Below, in pieces: positions 9,589 through 18,245 of a stretch of DNA of 64,000 nt; the stretch's first letter is position 1, and each line of letters opens with the position of its first letter. The stretch comes from Acinetobacter kyonggiensis (GTDB taxonomy: Bacteria; Pseudomonadota; Gammaproteobacteria; Pseudomonadales; Moraxellaceae), in contig NZ_FNPK01000007.1 of assembly GCF_900107285.1 (NCBI RefSeq), positions 1-64,000 on the forward strand, given 5' to 3'. The notes under the pieces are model-generated. The model worked only from the letters and a program-made list of their open reading frames with translations, had not been told where the DNA came from and ran no database searches. The position numbers and the translations under genes are program-made.

Positions 9589-10871
9589 AAATTGCCATTA
9601 TTGGTTCGGGTATTTCTGGGTTATATGCGGCATGGAAACTTTCAAAGCAACATCAAGTGACTGTTTTTGAGAAAAATAATTATTTTGGCGGTCATACAGA
9701 TACGCATGATCTAGAAATAGAGGGGCAGATGCTTGCCGTCGATAGTGGTTTTATCGTATTTAACGACTATAACTATCCACTTTTTAGCCAAATGCTTGCT
9801 GAACTTGGGGTCAACGCTCAAAGCAGTGATATGGGCTTTTCTGTGAATAATCAGGTCACGGGACTGCAATATAATCCATCGAAAAAAATATCATTACTGT
9901 GCCGACCACAGAATTTTTTGAAATCTAATTTTAGGGTAATGTTAGCCGATCTATTTAGATTTTATGCAGCAAATAAAGAAGTGATGGTCGATGATTGCGA
10001 GATCACATTAAGTATAGAAGATTATTTAGACCAAAATGGCTATTCAGAGGCCTTCCGCCAAGAGCATTTATATCCGATGTGCGGTGCACTCTGGTCATGC
10101 CCAATTGAGCAAGTGGGACAAATTCCTTATAAATTTGTGGTCAGTTTTTTTCAGCACCATCGAATGTTACAGCTCAAAGACCGACCACAATGGCAAACAG
10201 TCAAAGGCGGTTCTGCTCGCTATGTTCAAGCCATTCAGCAACAGTCACCCAACATTGTGTTTAAGCAACTTGCGGTCACCAGCGTATCACGGTTATCCGA
10301 TCAGGTGATTGTTCAAACAGAGGTGGATACACAGCAGTTTGACTGGGTGATTTTTGCCAACCACGCCGATGATAGTTTAAAAAATTTAGCGGATGCGACA
10401 GCGCTTGAGCAAGATGTACTGGCAAACTTTTCTTATCAAGATAACCGAATGGTGGTACATAGCGACCTGAGTATCATGCCGAAACATAAGTCTCAATGGG
10501 CGAGCTGGCATGTGCATGTCACTAAAGCTGAATCTGATGTTGAAGCGGTATTTCAGCATGCAAAGGTTCATTATGGTTTTAGTTACTGGATGAACAAGCT
10601 GCAAAATTTATCCTGTAAAACACAAATTTTTGCCACGCTGAATCCCAATTTCCCTATTAACTCCAAGTATATTTGGGTCGAACGTGAGTATCGACATCCT
10701 GTTTTTAATGCAGCAGCCATTGCGGCGCAGGCGCGTTGGGCAGAAATTAATGGACAAAATCGTACTTCCTATTGTGGGGCTTATTGGGGTTGGGGGTTTC
10801 ATGAAGATGGTGCGCGCAGTGCGGCCAAAGTGGTGGATCACTTGGCACAGTTCATAGCCGAGCCTGCTTAG
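9585..10871 (+). CDS. FAD-dependent oxidoreductase (amine-oxidase fold, lipid cluster type)
   Basis: 428-residue flavoprotein with an N-terminal dinucleotide fold GSGISG (7-12) and the acidic end of beta-2 at FEKN, followed by GGHTDTHD, as in NAD(P)-binding Rossmann/amine-oxidase-like proteins that sit next to DUF1365 and CFA-like methyltransferases. From memory, this family includes UfaD-like flavoproteins of furan fatty acid synthesis in Rhodobacter; equivalence here is inference only. The start overlaps the desaturase stop by 4 bp and DUF1365 begins 9 bp after its stop. Role: probably oxidation or desaturation of a methylated acyl chain. Confidence 0.88.
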   Translation: MKIAIIGSGISGLYAAWKLSKQHQVTVFEKNNYFGGHTDTHDLEIEGQMLAVDSGFIVFNDYNYPLFSQMLAELGVNAQSSDMGFSVNNQVTGLQYNPSKKISLLCRPQNFLKSNFRVMLADLFRFYAANKEVMVDDCEITLSIEDYLDQNGYSEAFRQEHLYPMCGALWSCPIEQVGQIPYKFVVSFFQHHRMLQLKDRPQWQTVKGGSARYVQAIQQQSPNIVFKQLAVTSVSRLSDQVIVQTEVDTQQFDWVIFANHADDSLKNLADATALEQDVLANFSYQDNRMVVHSDLSIMPKHKSQWASWHVHVTKAESDVEAVFQHAKVHYGFSYWMNKLQNLSCKTQIFATLNPNFPINSKYIWVEREYRHPVFNAAAIAAQARWAEINGQNRTSYCGAYWGWGFHEDGARSAAKVVDHLAQFIAEPA

Positions 10872-10880
10872 GAGCATGGT

Positions 10881-11675
10881 ATGTTGATGACCTCACTTGC
10901 GGTTGCGCCTGCCATGATTAGACATCGTCGCTATTTACCGAAGTCGCATGAATTTGACGCGAAGTTAAGTTATCTATGGTTTGACCCTGACCAGATGGAT
11001 TCTATTACGCGGCAATCATGGTTGTGGTCATTGAAGCACTGGAGTGTGCTACGGCTAGATGCAGATGATTTTTTAATTGCAGAGCATGGTTCAATTCGGG
11101 AAAAAGTTAAAAAAATATTACTTAAACAAGTCAATATTATCTTGGCTTCAGATACACAAATTCGTGTGTTGGCACTACCACGCACTTTGGGTTTTTATTT
11201 TAACTCTGTAGTGTTTTATTTTATTTTGGATGCTACTGAGCAGCCCATCTTTATTTTGAGTGAAATCACCAATACCCCTTGGAATGAACGTCAGGTTTAT
11301 ATCCACGATTGTCGGGGTAAAGCAGTTCAGCATTCACATTTTCAAAGCTATTCGTTCGAGTTTGAAAAATCATTTCATGTCTCACCTTTTATGCCGATGG
11401 ATATGGATTATCGTTGGTGCTTTAATTTTTCAGAACAGCAAAATGTCATCCATATGCAGTTGTTTCAACAGGAGGTACTGCAATTTGATGCCACAATGCG
11501 CTTTTCACTGCATCCCATCACAGTTCCTTCACAACACTATCGTTATGCTATTTCCTGTGTCTTTGAACCTTTTAAAATGATGGCGGGTATTTATTGGAAC
11601 GCTTTTCGTTTATGGACGAAAAAAGTTCCATTTTATCGGCATCCCAAGAAAAACAAGGGAAATACAATATTATGA
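10881..11675 (+). CDS. DUF1365 family protein
   Basis: 264-residue soluble protein of the DUF1365 family, recognised by the opening RHRRYLPKSHEF, the LALPRTLGFYFNSV segment and FMPMDMDYRW. No catalytic function is established for the family, but its genes almost always lie between an FAD oxidoreductase and a CFA-synthase-like methyltransferase, as here. It is coupled to the next gene by an ATGA overlap (start 11672, stop 11673-11675). Likely a partner in the same acyl-chain modification; exact role unknown. Confidence 0.88.
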   Translation: MLMTSLAVAPAMIRHRRYLPKSHEFDAKLSYLWFDPDQMDSITRQSWLWSLKHWSVLRLDADDFLIAEHGSIREKVKKILLKQVNIILASDTQIRVLALPRTLGFYFNSVVFYFILDATEQPIFILSEITNTPWNERQVYIHDCRGKAVQHSHFQSYSFEFEKSFHVSPFMPMDMDYRWCFNFSEQQNVIHMQLFQQEVLQFDATMRFSLHPITVPSQHYRYAISCVFEPFKMMAGIYWNAFRLWTKKVPFYRHPKKNKGNTIL

Positions 11676-12868
11676 AAACACTCATTTCCAGTGAACAAGA
11701 TTCGCTACCTTTGGTTTTACGTAGTTTATTGAAGTTGCGTCACGGTCAAATTATATTTCAAGGGGTCTGGAATGGTTTTGTCGGAGACAGTATTGAGTTA
11801 AGTGTTGTTGTCCGAGTTCATAATAAACAACTGATGGAGTTGATTTTTAAAAATGGTGTATTGGGTGCAGCCGAAGGCTATATTCGGGGTTATTGGAGCA
11901 CGGATCATTTGGTCGAACTGATCCAAATTTTGGCGCGTAATCGAGATGTTCTCGATAAACTTAATCAAAATATTATTTCTCAAGCCAGTCAATTTTTTTT
12001 AAAGGCATGGTACAAAACCCGTAAAAACTCAATCGACGGGAGTCGAAAAAATATTGCTGATCATTATGACCTGAGTAATGAGTTCTTTAAGTTGTTTCTT
12101 GATCCATCACTGATGTATTCCAGTGCTGTATTTCAAGAGCCAAGCATGAGTTTAGAACAAGCTTCAAATTATAAAAAAGAGCTGATTTGTCAAAAATTAC
12201 AGCTTAAGCCGATGGATCATTTGGTGGAAATTGGCAGTGGATGGGGTGGGTTTGCGATTTATGCAGCACAAAATTATGGCTGTAAAGTTACCACCATTAC
12301 CATTTCACAAGCGCAATATGATGAAGCCGTGGCACGTGTAGAGGCTGCTGGTTTGGCGCATCGTGTCGATGTACAGTTGAAAGATTATCGTTTGCTTGAA
12401 GGGAAATTCGACAAACTGGTTTCCATTGAAATGATTGAAGCCGTGGGTGAAGCATATTTATCGACCTATTTTAAACAGTGCCACAATTTATTAAAACCGA
12501 AGGGTTTGGCTTTGATTCAGGCGATTACCATTGAAGATGCACGCTATAAAAAAGCGTTGAATACGGTGGATTATATTAAGCGTTATATTTTCCCCGGCAG
12601 TTTCATTCCGTGTGTCAGTGTCTTAACTCAAACGGCATCAGAACAACAATTACGTTTAAAACATTTAGAAGATATTGGACAAAGTTATGCACAAACTTTG
12701 CATTTTTGGCGAAAAAACTTTTTAGCTGCACGTGAACAAGTCCTTGCACTGGGTTTTGACGAAAACTTTATCCGTATGTGGGATTTTTATTTGTGCTATT
12801 GCGAAGGTGGTTTTAAGGAAGGCGTGATTAGTGATGTGCATATGTTGTTTGAGGTCAGTGCATATTAA
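11672..12868 (+). CDS. Cyclopropane-fatty-acyl-phospholipid synthase family methyltransferase
   Basis: SAM-dependent methyltransferase that adds a methylene or methyl group to the double bond of a phospholipid acyl chain. I start it at 11672 (MKTLISSEQD) because it overlaps the DUF1365 stop as ATGA and has aaggga upstream; a longer frame from 11594 lies inside DUF1365. The 398-residue product has the family hallmarks HYDLSNEFFKLFLD, the SAM loop EIGSGWGGFA and the C-terminal FWRKNF segment. It could make cyclopropane rings or, like UfaM/BfaA-type relatives, a methyl branch; sequence alone does not decide. It is one of two such enzymes in the cluster. Confidence 0.92.
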   Translation: MKTLISSEQDSLPLVLRSLLKLRHGQIIFQGVWNGFVGDSIELSVVVRVHNKQLMELIFKNGVLGAAEGYIRGYWSTDHLVELIQILARNRDVLDKLNQNIISQASQFFLKAWYKTRKNSIDGSRKNIADHYDLSNEFFKLFLDPSLMYSSAVFQEPSMSLEQASNYKKELICQKLQLKPMDHLVEIGSGWGGFAIYAAQNYGCKVTTITISQAQYDEAVARVEAAGLAHRVDVQLKDYRLLEGKFDKLVSIEMIEAVGEAYLSTYFKQCHNLLKPKGLALIQAITIEDARYKKALNTVDYIKRYIFPGSFIPCVSVLTQTASEQQLRLKHLEDIGQSYAQTLHFWRKNFLAAREQVLALGFDENFIRMWDFYLCYCEGGFKEGVISDVHMLFEVSAY

Positions 12869-12907
12869 ATTTGAATCTTCTGCATGAACCTGTCAAGGAG
12901 AGTAGAA

Positions 12908-13687
12908 ATGCTGCTGGATGTATTGTTGCTTGACGTTTTCATTATGCTGTTTTGCTGGGTCATTGTGACTTATAACCACCGTGCAGGTTTAGTCGATGTT
13001 GCATGGAGTTTTAGTATTGCCCTCAATGTCATCTGGGCAGCATGTGTGCTTGATACTGCGCCTATAGCAGTACGAATTTTCATTGGTCTTGCGAGCAGTA
13101 TTTGGTTTTTACGTCTGACATGGCATTTATTGCGTCGTTATGGGCATGAAACCGAAGAAGATCGGCGTTATGCCAATATGCGCCGTGCTATGGGGGCATT
13201 CCAGCATCTTGGTTTTTTAGCTTTTTTCATGTTTCAAGCGGGTCTTGCGATTCTATTTTCATATCCGATGCTGTCGCTACTGAGTACTACACAGATGCAG
13301 TGGAATGACTGGAGCAATTGGGTACTGATGGCTGCCGCACTGATTATGCTGGTGGCATTTATGGGGGAAAGTCTGGCCGATCATCAACTGTATCGGTTTA
13401 AACAAGATCCTGCCCATCAGGGCAAAACCATGGATCAAGGTTTATGGAAATATTCACGGCATCCAAATTATTTCTTTGAATGGCTGCACTGGTTTGCCTA
13501 TCCCATTTTAGGTCTTGCGGCTGGGCTGTATGTGTTATGGATTTATCCCGTATTGATGTGGTTGTTTTTGTACTACATCACCGGTATTCCGTTTAGTGAA
13601 CAACAAGCATTACGGCATCGCGGTCAAAACTACCGAGATTATCAACAACGTACGTCAATGTTTATTCCTTGGCAACCTAAAGAGTAG
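12908..13687 (+). CDS. DUF1295 (steroid 5-alpha-reductase-like) integral membrane protein
   Basis: About 259 residues and six or more hydrophobic segments. It carries the C-terminal ICMT/5-alpha-reductase-type motif GLWKYSRHPNYFFEW and a final HRGQNYRDYQQRTS. Members of DUF1295 resemble NAD(P)H-dependent reductases of lipid double bonds. ATG 12908 is chosen because AAGGAGAG lies 5-10 bp upstream, while 12884 has no ribosome site. It lies between the two methyltransferases, 8 bp before the second, and may reduce an intermediate of the acyl modification (for example a methylene to a methyl). That role is inference. Confidence 0.86.
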   Translation: MLLDVLLLDVFIMLFCWVIVTYNHRAGLVDVAWSFSIALNVIWAACVLDTAPIAVRIFIGLASSIWFLRLTWHLLRRYGHETEEDRRYANMRRAMGAFQHLGFLAFFMFQAGLAILFSYPMLSLLSTTQMQWNDWSNWVLMAAALIMLVAFMGESLADHQLYRFKQDPAHQGKTMDQGLWKYSRHPNYFFEWLHWFAYPILGLAAGLYVLWIYPVLMWLFLYYITGIPFSEQQALRHRGQNYRDYQQRTSMFIPWQPKE

Positions 13688-13695
13688 AACAGCCT

Positions 13696-14745
13696 ATGGA
13701 TTTTATTATTCAACAGTCTCTAAGAATTGTCGAAAGTGGATTGCTTCCAGATCAAGCGATTCGTGCTGCAATACGGGGCTTAAGTAAAAAACGCTTAATA
13801 CAAGAAGGACGTTATGATCCTGAACAGGGCGCCCAGCGTTATATGGACGTACTGAACATGCTCAAACACAGTGAAATTGCCATCGAAACCGATAAAGCCA
13901 ATGAACAGCATTATGAGCTACCGACTGAATTTTTTCAGGCTGTGTTGGGAAAACGCTTAAAGTACAGTGCAAGTTTATTTTCCGATGCTCAAACCACGTT
14001 AGATGAAGCTGAAGACTTGGCTTTAGCGAGTTATTGTGAGCGTGCGCAATTACAAGATGGTCAACATATCCTAGAGATCGGTTGCGGTTGGGGATCTTTA
14101 AGTCTATGGATGGCGGAGCAGTATCCGAAGGCAAACATCACCGTGGTATCGAACTCTGCAACGCAACGTAAATATATTCAACAACAAGCCAAATTACGAC
14201 AGTTCAACAATTTGAGTGTAATCACTTGTGATGTGAATGTGCTGGAACTTGAAAGTGGCACATTTGATCGCGTGGTGTCGGTGGAAATGTTTGAACATGT
14301 ACGTAATTATCAAAAACTTTTTGAAAAAATAAATACTTGGCTGAAGCCTGAAGGATTGCTCTGGTGTCATATTTTTTGTCATCGTTTTTTACATTATCCA
14401 TTTGAAATTAAGAATGAATATGATTGGATGTCAAAATATTTCTTTAGCGGTGGACTCATGCCATCGGCTTCAACTTTCTTGCATTTTCAAGATCATTTAC
14501 AGTTAGAGCAGCATTGGCAGTGGTCAGGGACACAGTATGAACGGACTGCGAATGCTTGGCTGGAAAATATGGATCGGCATGAGCAACGCTTAAAACCCTT
14601 ATTTGAAAAAACCTATGGTAAAGCTGCCGCAGCGTGGTGGCAACGCTGGAGGATTTTCTTTATGGCCTGTGCTGAATTGTTTGGTTTTGAGCAGGGGCAA
14701 GAATGGGTGATTGGTCACTTTTTGTTTAAGAAGAAAGTCCTATAA
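13696..14745 (+). CDS. SAM-dependent methyltransferase, CFA-synthase-like (second copy)
   Basis: 349 residues. Contains EQHYELPTEFFQ, the SAM-binding loop ILEIGCGWGSLSLW, and VSVEMFEHVRNY. It lacks the long N-terminal domain of true cyclopropane synthases and resembles the shorter group that includes plant coclaurine N-methyltransferase-like enzymes. It closes the lipid operon: 8 bp after DUF1295 and 46 bp before the histidine kinase. Together with the first methyltransferase it suggests two methylations of one lipid, or one enzyme for a non-lipid acceptor. The substrate is unknown. Confidence 0.86.
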   Translation: MDFIIQQSLRIVESGLLPDQAIRAAIRGLSKKRLIQEGRYDPEQGAQRYMDVLNMLKHSEIAIETDKANEQHYELPTEFFQAVLGKRLKYSASLFSDAQTTLDEAEDLALASYCERAQLQDGQHILEIGCGWGSLSLWMAEQYPKANITVVSNSATQRKYIQQQAKLRQFNNLSVITCDVNVLELESGTFDRVVSVEMFEHVRNYQKLFEKINTWLKPEGLLWCHIFCHRFLHYPFEIKNEYDWMSKYFFSGGLMPSASTFLHFQDHLQLEQHWQWSGTQYERTANAWLENMDRHEQRLKPLFEKTYGKAAAAWWQRWRIFFMACAELFGFEQGQEWVIGHFLFKKKVL

Positions 14746-14791
14746 TCTAAATTGAATTTGACATGTCGTTGGTCAGGTAAGGGATGAGTCT

Positions 14792-16114
14792 ATGTTGAAG
14801 CTATTTAAGGGCAACCGTGCTCATCCCTTGGGGGAAGTCTTTAATCGTTACTATTGGTTGCAAATTGGACTGATTGCGTTATCGATTGTGATTGGTATTT
14901 CATGCAGTGCATGGGTGATTAAAGGCACATTGCTGAAAACGGCGCTTGAACAGGAAATGGAACATTATTGGATGCGTGTTGAGCGTAATCCAAAGGCAGA
15001 TTTACCCGATACTAAAAATTTGTATGGTTACCGATGGAACGGGGTTAGACCAACTAAGTTTCAAAATATGCAGTTAAAATCAGGCATTGACCGTCATTTT
15101 ATTGATGGCAAAGAGCGCATGACCGTTTATGGGGAACGCAATGGACAGCATGTACTTTTAGTTTTTGGTGAGAGTAACGTCAATAAGCTGGTTTGGTTGT
15201 TTGGTTTGGCACCATTAATGTTTAGTTTATTTATCCTTTATAGTGTGCTGTGGTGGTGGAATCGTCGTGCGCGGCGATATTTTTCTCCAATTACCCGACT
15301 GGCCAATGCTTTAGAAAATATCGACTGGGAACATCAGAATACAGAAGCGTCACCGTTTCAGGGCATCAGCACGGATGCCAACATGGAAGCGGAATATTTA
15401 AAACAAGCACTAGAGAAATATCATCAGGTGTTAAGTGAGTTTATTCGTCGTGAACGTGAGTTTAGTGGTGATGTCAGTCATGAGCTTCGGACACCGTTGA
15501 CGATTTTAAAAGGCAATGTGCAACTTTGCCAAGCACGTTATGGTGATAACAAAGCTTTTACGCGTTTGGGCAATACCATTGAAGATATGCAGTTATTGGT
15601 CGATACCTTGTTGGCAATTGCACGTAATACCACCAATACACTGACCCCAGAATATCAATCACTATTCAATATCTTACAGGAATTACAAGTTGATTTAGAC
15701 AGTGTGGGGCAGGTCAAAGGCATACAGATCCATCTTCAACAGCATGGGGATGAACAGATACGTCAACTTTATCCCTCGATGACTAAAATGGTGTTTGGTA
15801 ATATTTTGCGTAATGCCTTAAATTATTCGCAAGGTTCAGAAATTGATATTATTTTGCAAAAAAATAAAGTGTTAATTGCCGATAACGGCATTGGCATCAA
15901 TTTACCCAACGATGTGAAAGTACAGGAATTGTCGAGTCGGCAACTCAAACTAGAAACCAAAGGGCATGGTATTGGACTGCAATTGGTACAAAAATTGTGT
16001 CTGCAATTGGGCTGGCGTGTGGAGTTGTTTGATCGTCAATATTATTTAACGCTCCAGAGCGATCTTGATTTAAAGCCTTCAACGGGATTGATTGTGGTGG
16101 TGTATCTTAGTTAG
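14792..16114 (+). CDS. Membrane sensor histidine kinase
   Basis: 440 residues with two membrane segments (about 23-45 and 132-155) enclosing a short periplasmic sensor of about 85 residues. After a HAMP-like linker comes the HisKA domain with phospho-acceptor His230 in SGDVSHELRTP, then the HATPase domain with an N-box (NALNYS), IADNGIGI and GHGIGLQLV. It follows the lipid genes on the same strand (46 bp gap, GGGATGAG upstream of the ATG). Its natural partner is the OmpR-type regulator whose gene meets it tail to tail with 6 bp between stops. The signal is unknown; membrane or oxidative stress is plausible from context. Confidence 0.92.
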   Translation: MLKLFKGNRAHPLGEVFNRYYWLQIGLIALSIVIGISCSAWVIKGTLLKTALEQEMEHYWMRVERNPKADLPDTKNLYGYRWNGVRPTKFQNMQLKSGIDRHFIDGKERMTVYGERNGQHVLLVFGESNVNKLVWLFGLAPLMFSLFILYSVLWWWNRRARRYFSPITRLANALENIDWEHQNTEASPFQGISTDANMEAEYLKQALEKYHQVLSEFIRREREFSGDVSHELRTPLTILKGNVQLCQARYGDNKAFTRLGNTIEDMQLLVDTLLAIARNTTNTLTPEYQSLFNILQELQVDLDSVGQVKGIQIHLQQHGDEQIRQLYPSMTKMVFGNILRNALNYSQGSEIDIILQKNKVLIADNGIGINLPNDVKVQELSSRQLKLETKGHGIGLQLVQKLCLQLGWRVELFDRQYYLTLQSDLDLKPSTGLIVVVYLS

Positions 16115-16120
16115 TTTAAG

Positions 16121-16816
16121 TTAGGATAAATCGGTTTCAATTGCAATTTTTAAGCCCACCCCAGACACGGTATGAATCAGTTTCTGATTGAAAGGCTTGT
16201 CGACCATTTTGCGTAGATTATAAATATGACTGCGTAGCGCATCACTTTCGGGTTCGGCATCCCCCCATAAGGCCATGATAATTTCTTGTTTACTCATCAC
16301 TTTGGGTGAGTTGCGCATTAATAATTTTAAGAGTTTAAATTGAATTGGGGGGAGTTCGATGCTTTGACCCGCACGGCTTAGACTTTGACGAGCGCTATCT
16401 AAAATGAGGTCATGAATTTGCAATTGGCTATTTGAAACCTCACCCAATGATCTTTTAATTAAAGCTCGAACACGTACTACCAGCTCATTAAAGTCGAAAG
16501 GTTTGACTAGGTAATCATCGGTGCCTGAAGCAAAACCTTTTAATTTATCGTCTAAAGTGTCGCGTGCGGTCAGCATCAGTACAGGCAGGTCTAAGCTTTG
16601 TTCTGTCCTTAACCATGCACAAAGATCGTAACCTGAGCCGTCTGGCAAATTAATATCCAATAACAGAATATGATATGGATGCTGTCTTAGTAAATTGCGT
16701 GCCGCATCTAAATTACGTGCATGATCTATGACAAAACCATGCTCTTCTAAAAACTCACACAGGGTAGAGGCGAGTTCATAATGGTCTTCGACGATGAGGA
16801 TAAAATGTTTTGTCAT
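16121..16816 (-). CDS. OmpR/PhoB-type response regulator
   Basis: 231 residues. Receiver domain with acidic pair ED (10-11), phospho-acceptor Asp54 (LLLDINLPDG) and Lys in LVKPFD, then a winged-helix effector domain (IELPPIQFKLLKLLMRN ... LRSHIYNLRKMVD). It is the last gene of a three-gene minus-strand operon (lipoprotein, chalcone-isomerase-like, regulator; 18-bp gap) and is convergent with the histidine kinase at 14792. Targets are probably the flanking lipid genes and its own operon. The histidine kinase and regulator being on opposite strands is unusual for a cognate pair. Confidence 0.93.
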   Translation of the reverse strand: MTKHFILIVEDHYELASTLCEFLEEHGFVIDHARNLDAARNLLRQHPYHILLLDINLPDGSGYDLCAWLRTEQSLDLPVLMLTARDTLDDKLKGFASGTDDYLVKPFDFNELVVRVRALIKRSLGEVSNSQLQIHDLILDSARQSLSRAGQSIELPPIQFKLLKLLMRNSPKVMSKQEIIMALWGDAEPESDALRSHIYNLRKMVDKPFNQKLIHTVSGVGLKIAIETDLS

Positions 16817-16834
16817 AACAATTAATTCTGATTT

Positions 16835-17335
16835 TTAGTTTAAGAGTTGTTGCTTCAATTTAGCATTAAAAGGCTGTGGACCTAGCCAAATTTTAAAATA
16901 TTGATTGGCTTGATCATTTTGAATATGACCTAATTTTTTTTGATTCAGTGACAGGGTTAATGTTTTCGATGGATGTGTATATAGCAAAGCGTATAAATCG
17001 CCATTTCTGACTGGTTTATAGAGCTGTGTAATATGATTCAGAGCCGAGTTCTCTTGAAAATCGGCAATATTTTTCTTTAAAAAATGCGTGGCTGCGCGTT
17101 TAAATGCCCATTCTGGAATATCTTGAGTATAAGCAAAATTCAGCTGAATACTTTGACTATCCCAAGGTTTCTTACAAGACTGGGCAAAATAGCTAGCTTG
17201 ACCGACCTGTTTTTTGCCAATTAAAAGCGGTGCTGTTGCACATTGTTGTACAGGTGTGTCGAGCGTTAAGGCATTGACCGATAAACTGGTCAGGCAAATA
17301 AGGCTTAAGACGATTTTTTGAATGGTAATAACCAT
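16835..17335 (-). CDS. Secreted chalcone-isomerase-like protein
   Basis: 166 residues with a signal peptide (MVITIQKIVLSLICL...VNA) and a C-terminal block YFKIWLGPQPF...LKQQLL that fits bacterial chalcone-isomerase-fold proteins (family call tentative). ATG 17335 is preferred: a perfect GGAGGTG lies 7 bp upstream, and it lies 31 bp inside the end of the preceding lipoprotein gene; the longer frame from 17392 has no such site. Bacterial members of this fold bind fatty acids and recur near DUF1365/FAD-oxidoreductase lipid clusters, which agrees with this setting. It contains Cys residues that may form a periplasmic disulfide (CATAP, SCKKP). Confidence 0.72.
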   Translation of the reverse strand: MVITIQKIVLSLICLTSLSVNALTLDTPVQQCATAPLLIGKKQVGQASYFAQSCKKPWDSQSIQLNFAYTQDIPEWAFKRAATHFLKKNIADFQENSALNHITQLYKPVRNGDLYALLYTHPSKTLTLSLNQKKLGHIQNDQANQYFKIWLGPQPFNAKLKQQLLN

Positions 17336-17877
17336 GAGTAAACACCTCCAACATAGGGGAGTGAACGATATAAACCATTTGCTGGATCCCAAAAATCTTG
17401 CTGGAAAATAATTTGTTGGGCAGCATTCACTTTAATTTCACTTATTCCGTGTGAAGCCATCTTTTGATGAGTGCCTAAAAATTTGAAATCGTAAGCCATA
17501 TACCAATGCACATACGCTGAGTCTTGATGATAACTTGTGCTTAATAATTTGACCGTAACATTACTGACACGTTTATTCATGCCTTTGAAATGCTCAACTA
17601 AATTTTGTCGTGATGAAAATTGAGACAATGTGTCATTAATAAAAAGCTGCTCTGCATACAGCGCACTGGCTTGATTTACAAATTCGGGCGTGCCCAAGGT
17701 ATTAAAAGTCGAGGTAAAACGTGTACCAATCGCTAAAGCTTGTGCGTCATTTAGCATGATGCCAGTCATATTATTCTTGGCGCTATGATAATCAGCGGAA
17801 TAACTGGGGATACTTTTACATCCGGATAAACACAGTAATGCCAGCAAAGACGTTGCTATTGTTTTACGGTATTTCAT
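17305..17877 (-). CDS. NTF2/SnoaL-like lipoprotein
   Basis: 190 residues beginning with a lipoprotein signal, lipobox LCLSGC (Cys20), so predicted to be membrane-anchored in the periplasm. The rest reads as an NTF2-like (SnoaL) cone fold: YAEQLFINDTLSQFSSRQNLVEHF, then paired strands ending FWDPANGLYRSLPYVGGVY. Such proteins accompany DUF1365-type lipid clusters in other gamma-proteobacteria. It heads the minus-strand operon with the chalcone-isomerase-like gene (31-bp overlap) and the response regulator. Binding of a small hydrophobic ligand is an inference from fold. Confidence 0.82.
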   Translation of the reverse strand: MKYRKTIATSLLALLCLSGCKSIPSYSADYHSAKNNMTGIMLNDAQALAIGTRFTSTFNTLGTPEFVNQASALYAEQLFINDTLSQFSSRQNLVEHFKGMNKRVSNVTVKLLSTSYHQDSAYVHWYMAYDFKFLGTHQKMASHGISEIKVNAAQQIIFQQDFWDPANGLYRSLPYVGGVYSWLLPFKKSS

Positions 17878-18245
17878 GATCCTTCTCCATCTTGAATCTC
17901 ATATTAATACTTTAGAGCGATGGACGTGAATGAAGTGTGAATATTTAAGCTTTGAAAAGCTGACTTGCTGCTCAAAAAATTAATACTTTAGCGTACGACC
18001 ACGTTGCTATTTTGATTGAGAATTTTACGCAAATTTTACGCCTAAGATCATTTCCATGATAGAGAGTTTACGTTGTTGTTTTTCATACTACATTCTGGAA
18101 TATCCCCGATGTTTAGGATGGAAATGATGGACGCTAAAAACATAGCTCATCAACACGTAAAGCAGCAAATTAGATGCTTACAATGCAAGACATTTAAAAA
18201 TATAACATTGACGAACAGAGGCATTTCATCGAGAGGAGAAATGTC
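17878..18245. other. Divergent region upstream of kdpA
   Basis: Promoter region for the lipoprotein operon (minus) and kdpABC (plus). It holds the phased direct repeat at 18021-18041 and an 11-bp inverted repeat, ATCATTTCCAT at 18047-18057 with its complement at 18118-18128. A 42-codon frame (18124-18252) overlaps the kdpA start but is not hydrophobic, so it is not kdpF. No kdpF-like peptide is found. Confidence 0.6.
18021..18041 (+). promoter_or_regulatory. Candidate KdpE binding site: phased direct repeat
   Basis: AATTTTACGC occurs twice with an exact 11-bp period (18021-18030 and 18032-18041), 205 bp upstream of kdpA. Tandem sites one helical turn apart are what OmpR-family regulators such as KdpE bind as head-to-tail dimers. 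Assignment to KdpE is inference from position; the regulator of the divergent operon is an alternative. Confidence 0.55.
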
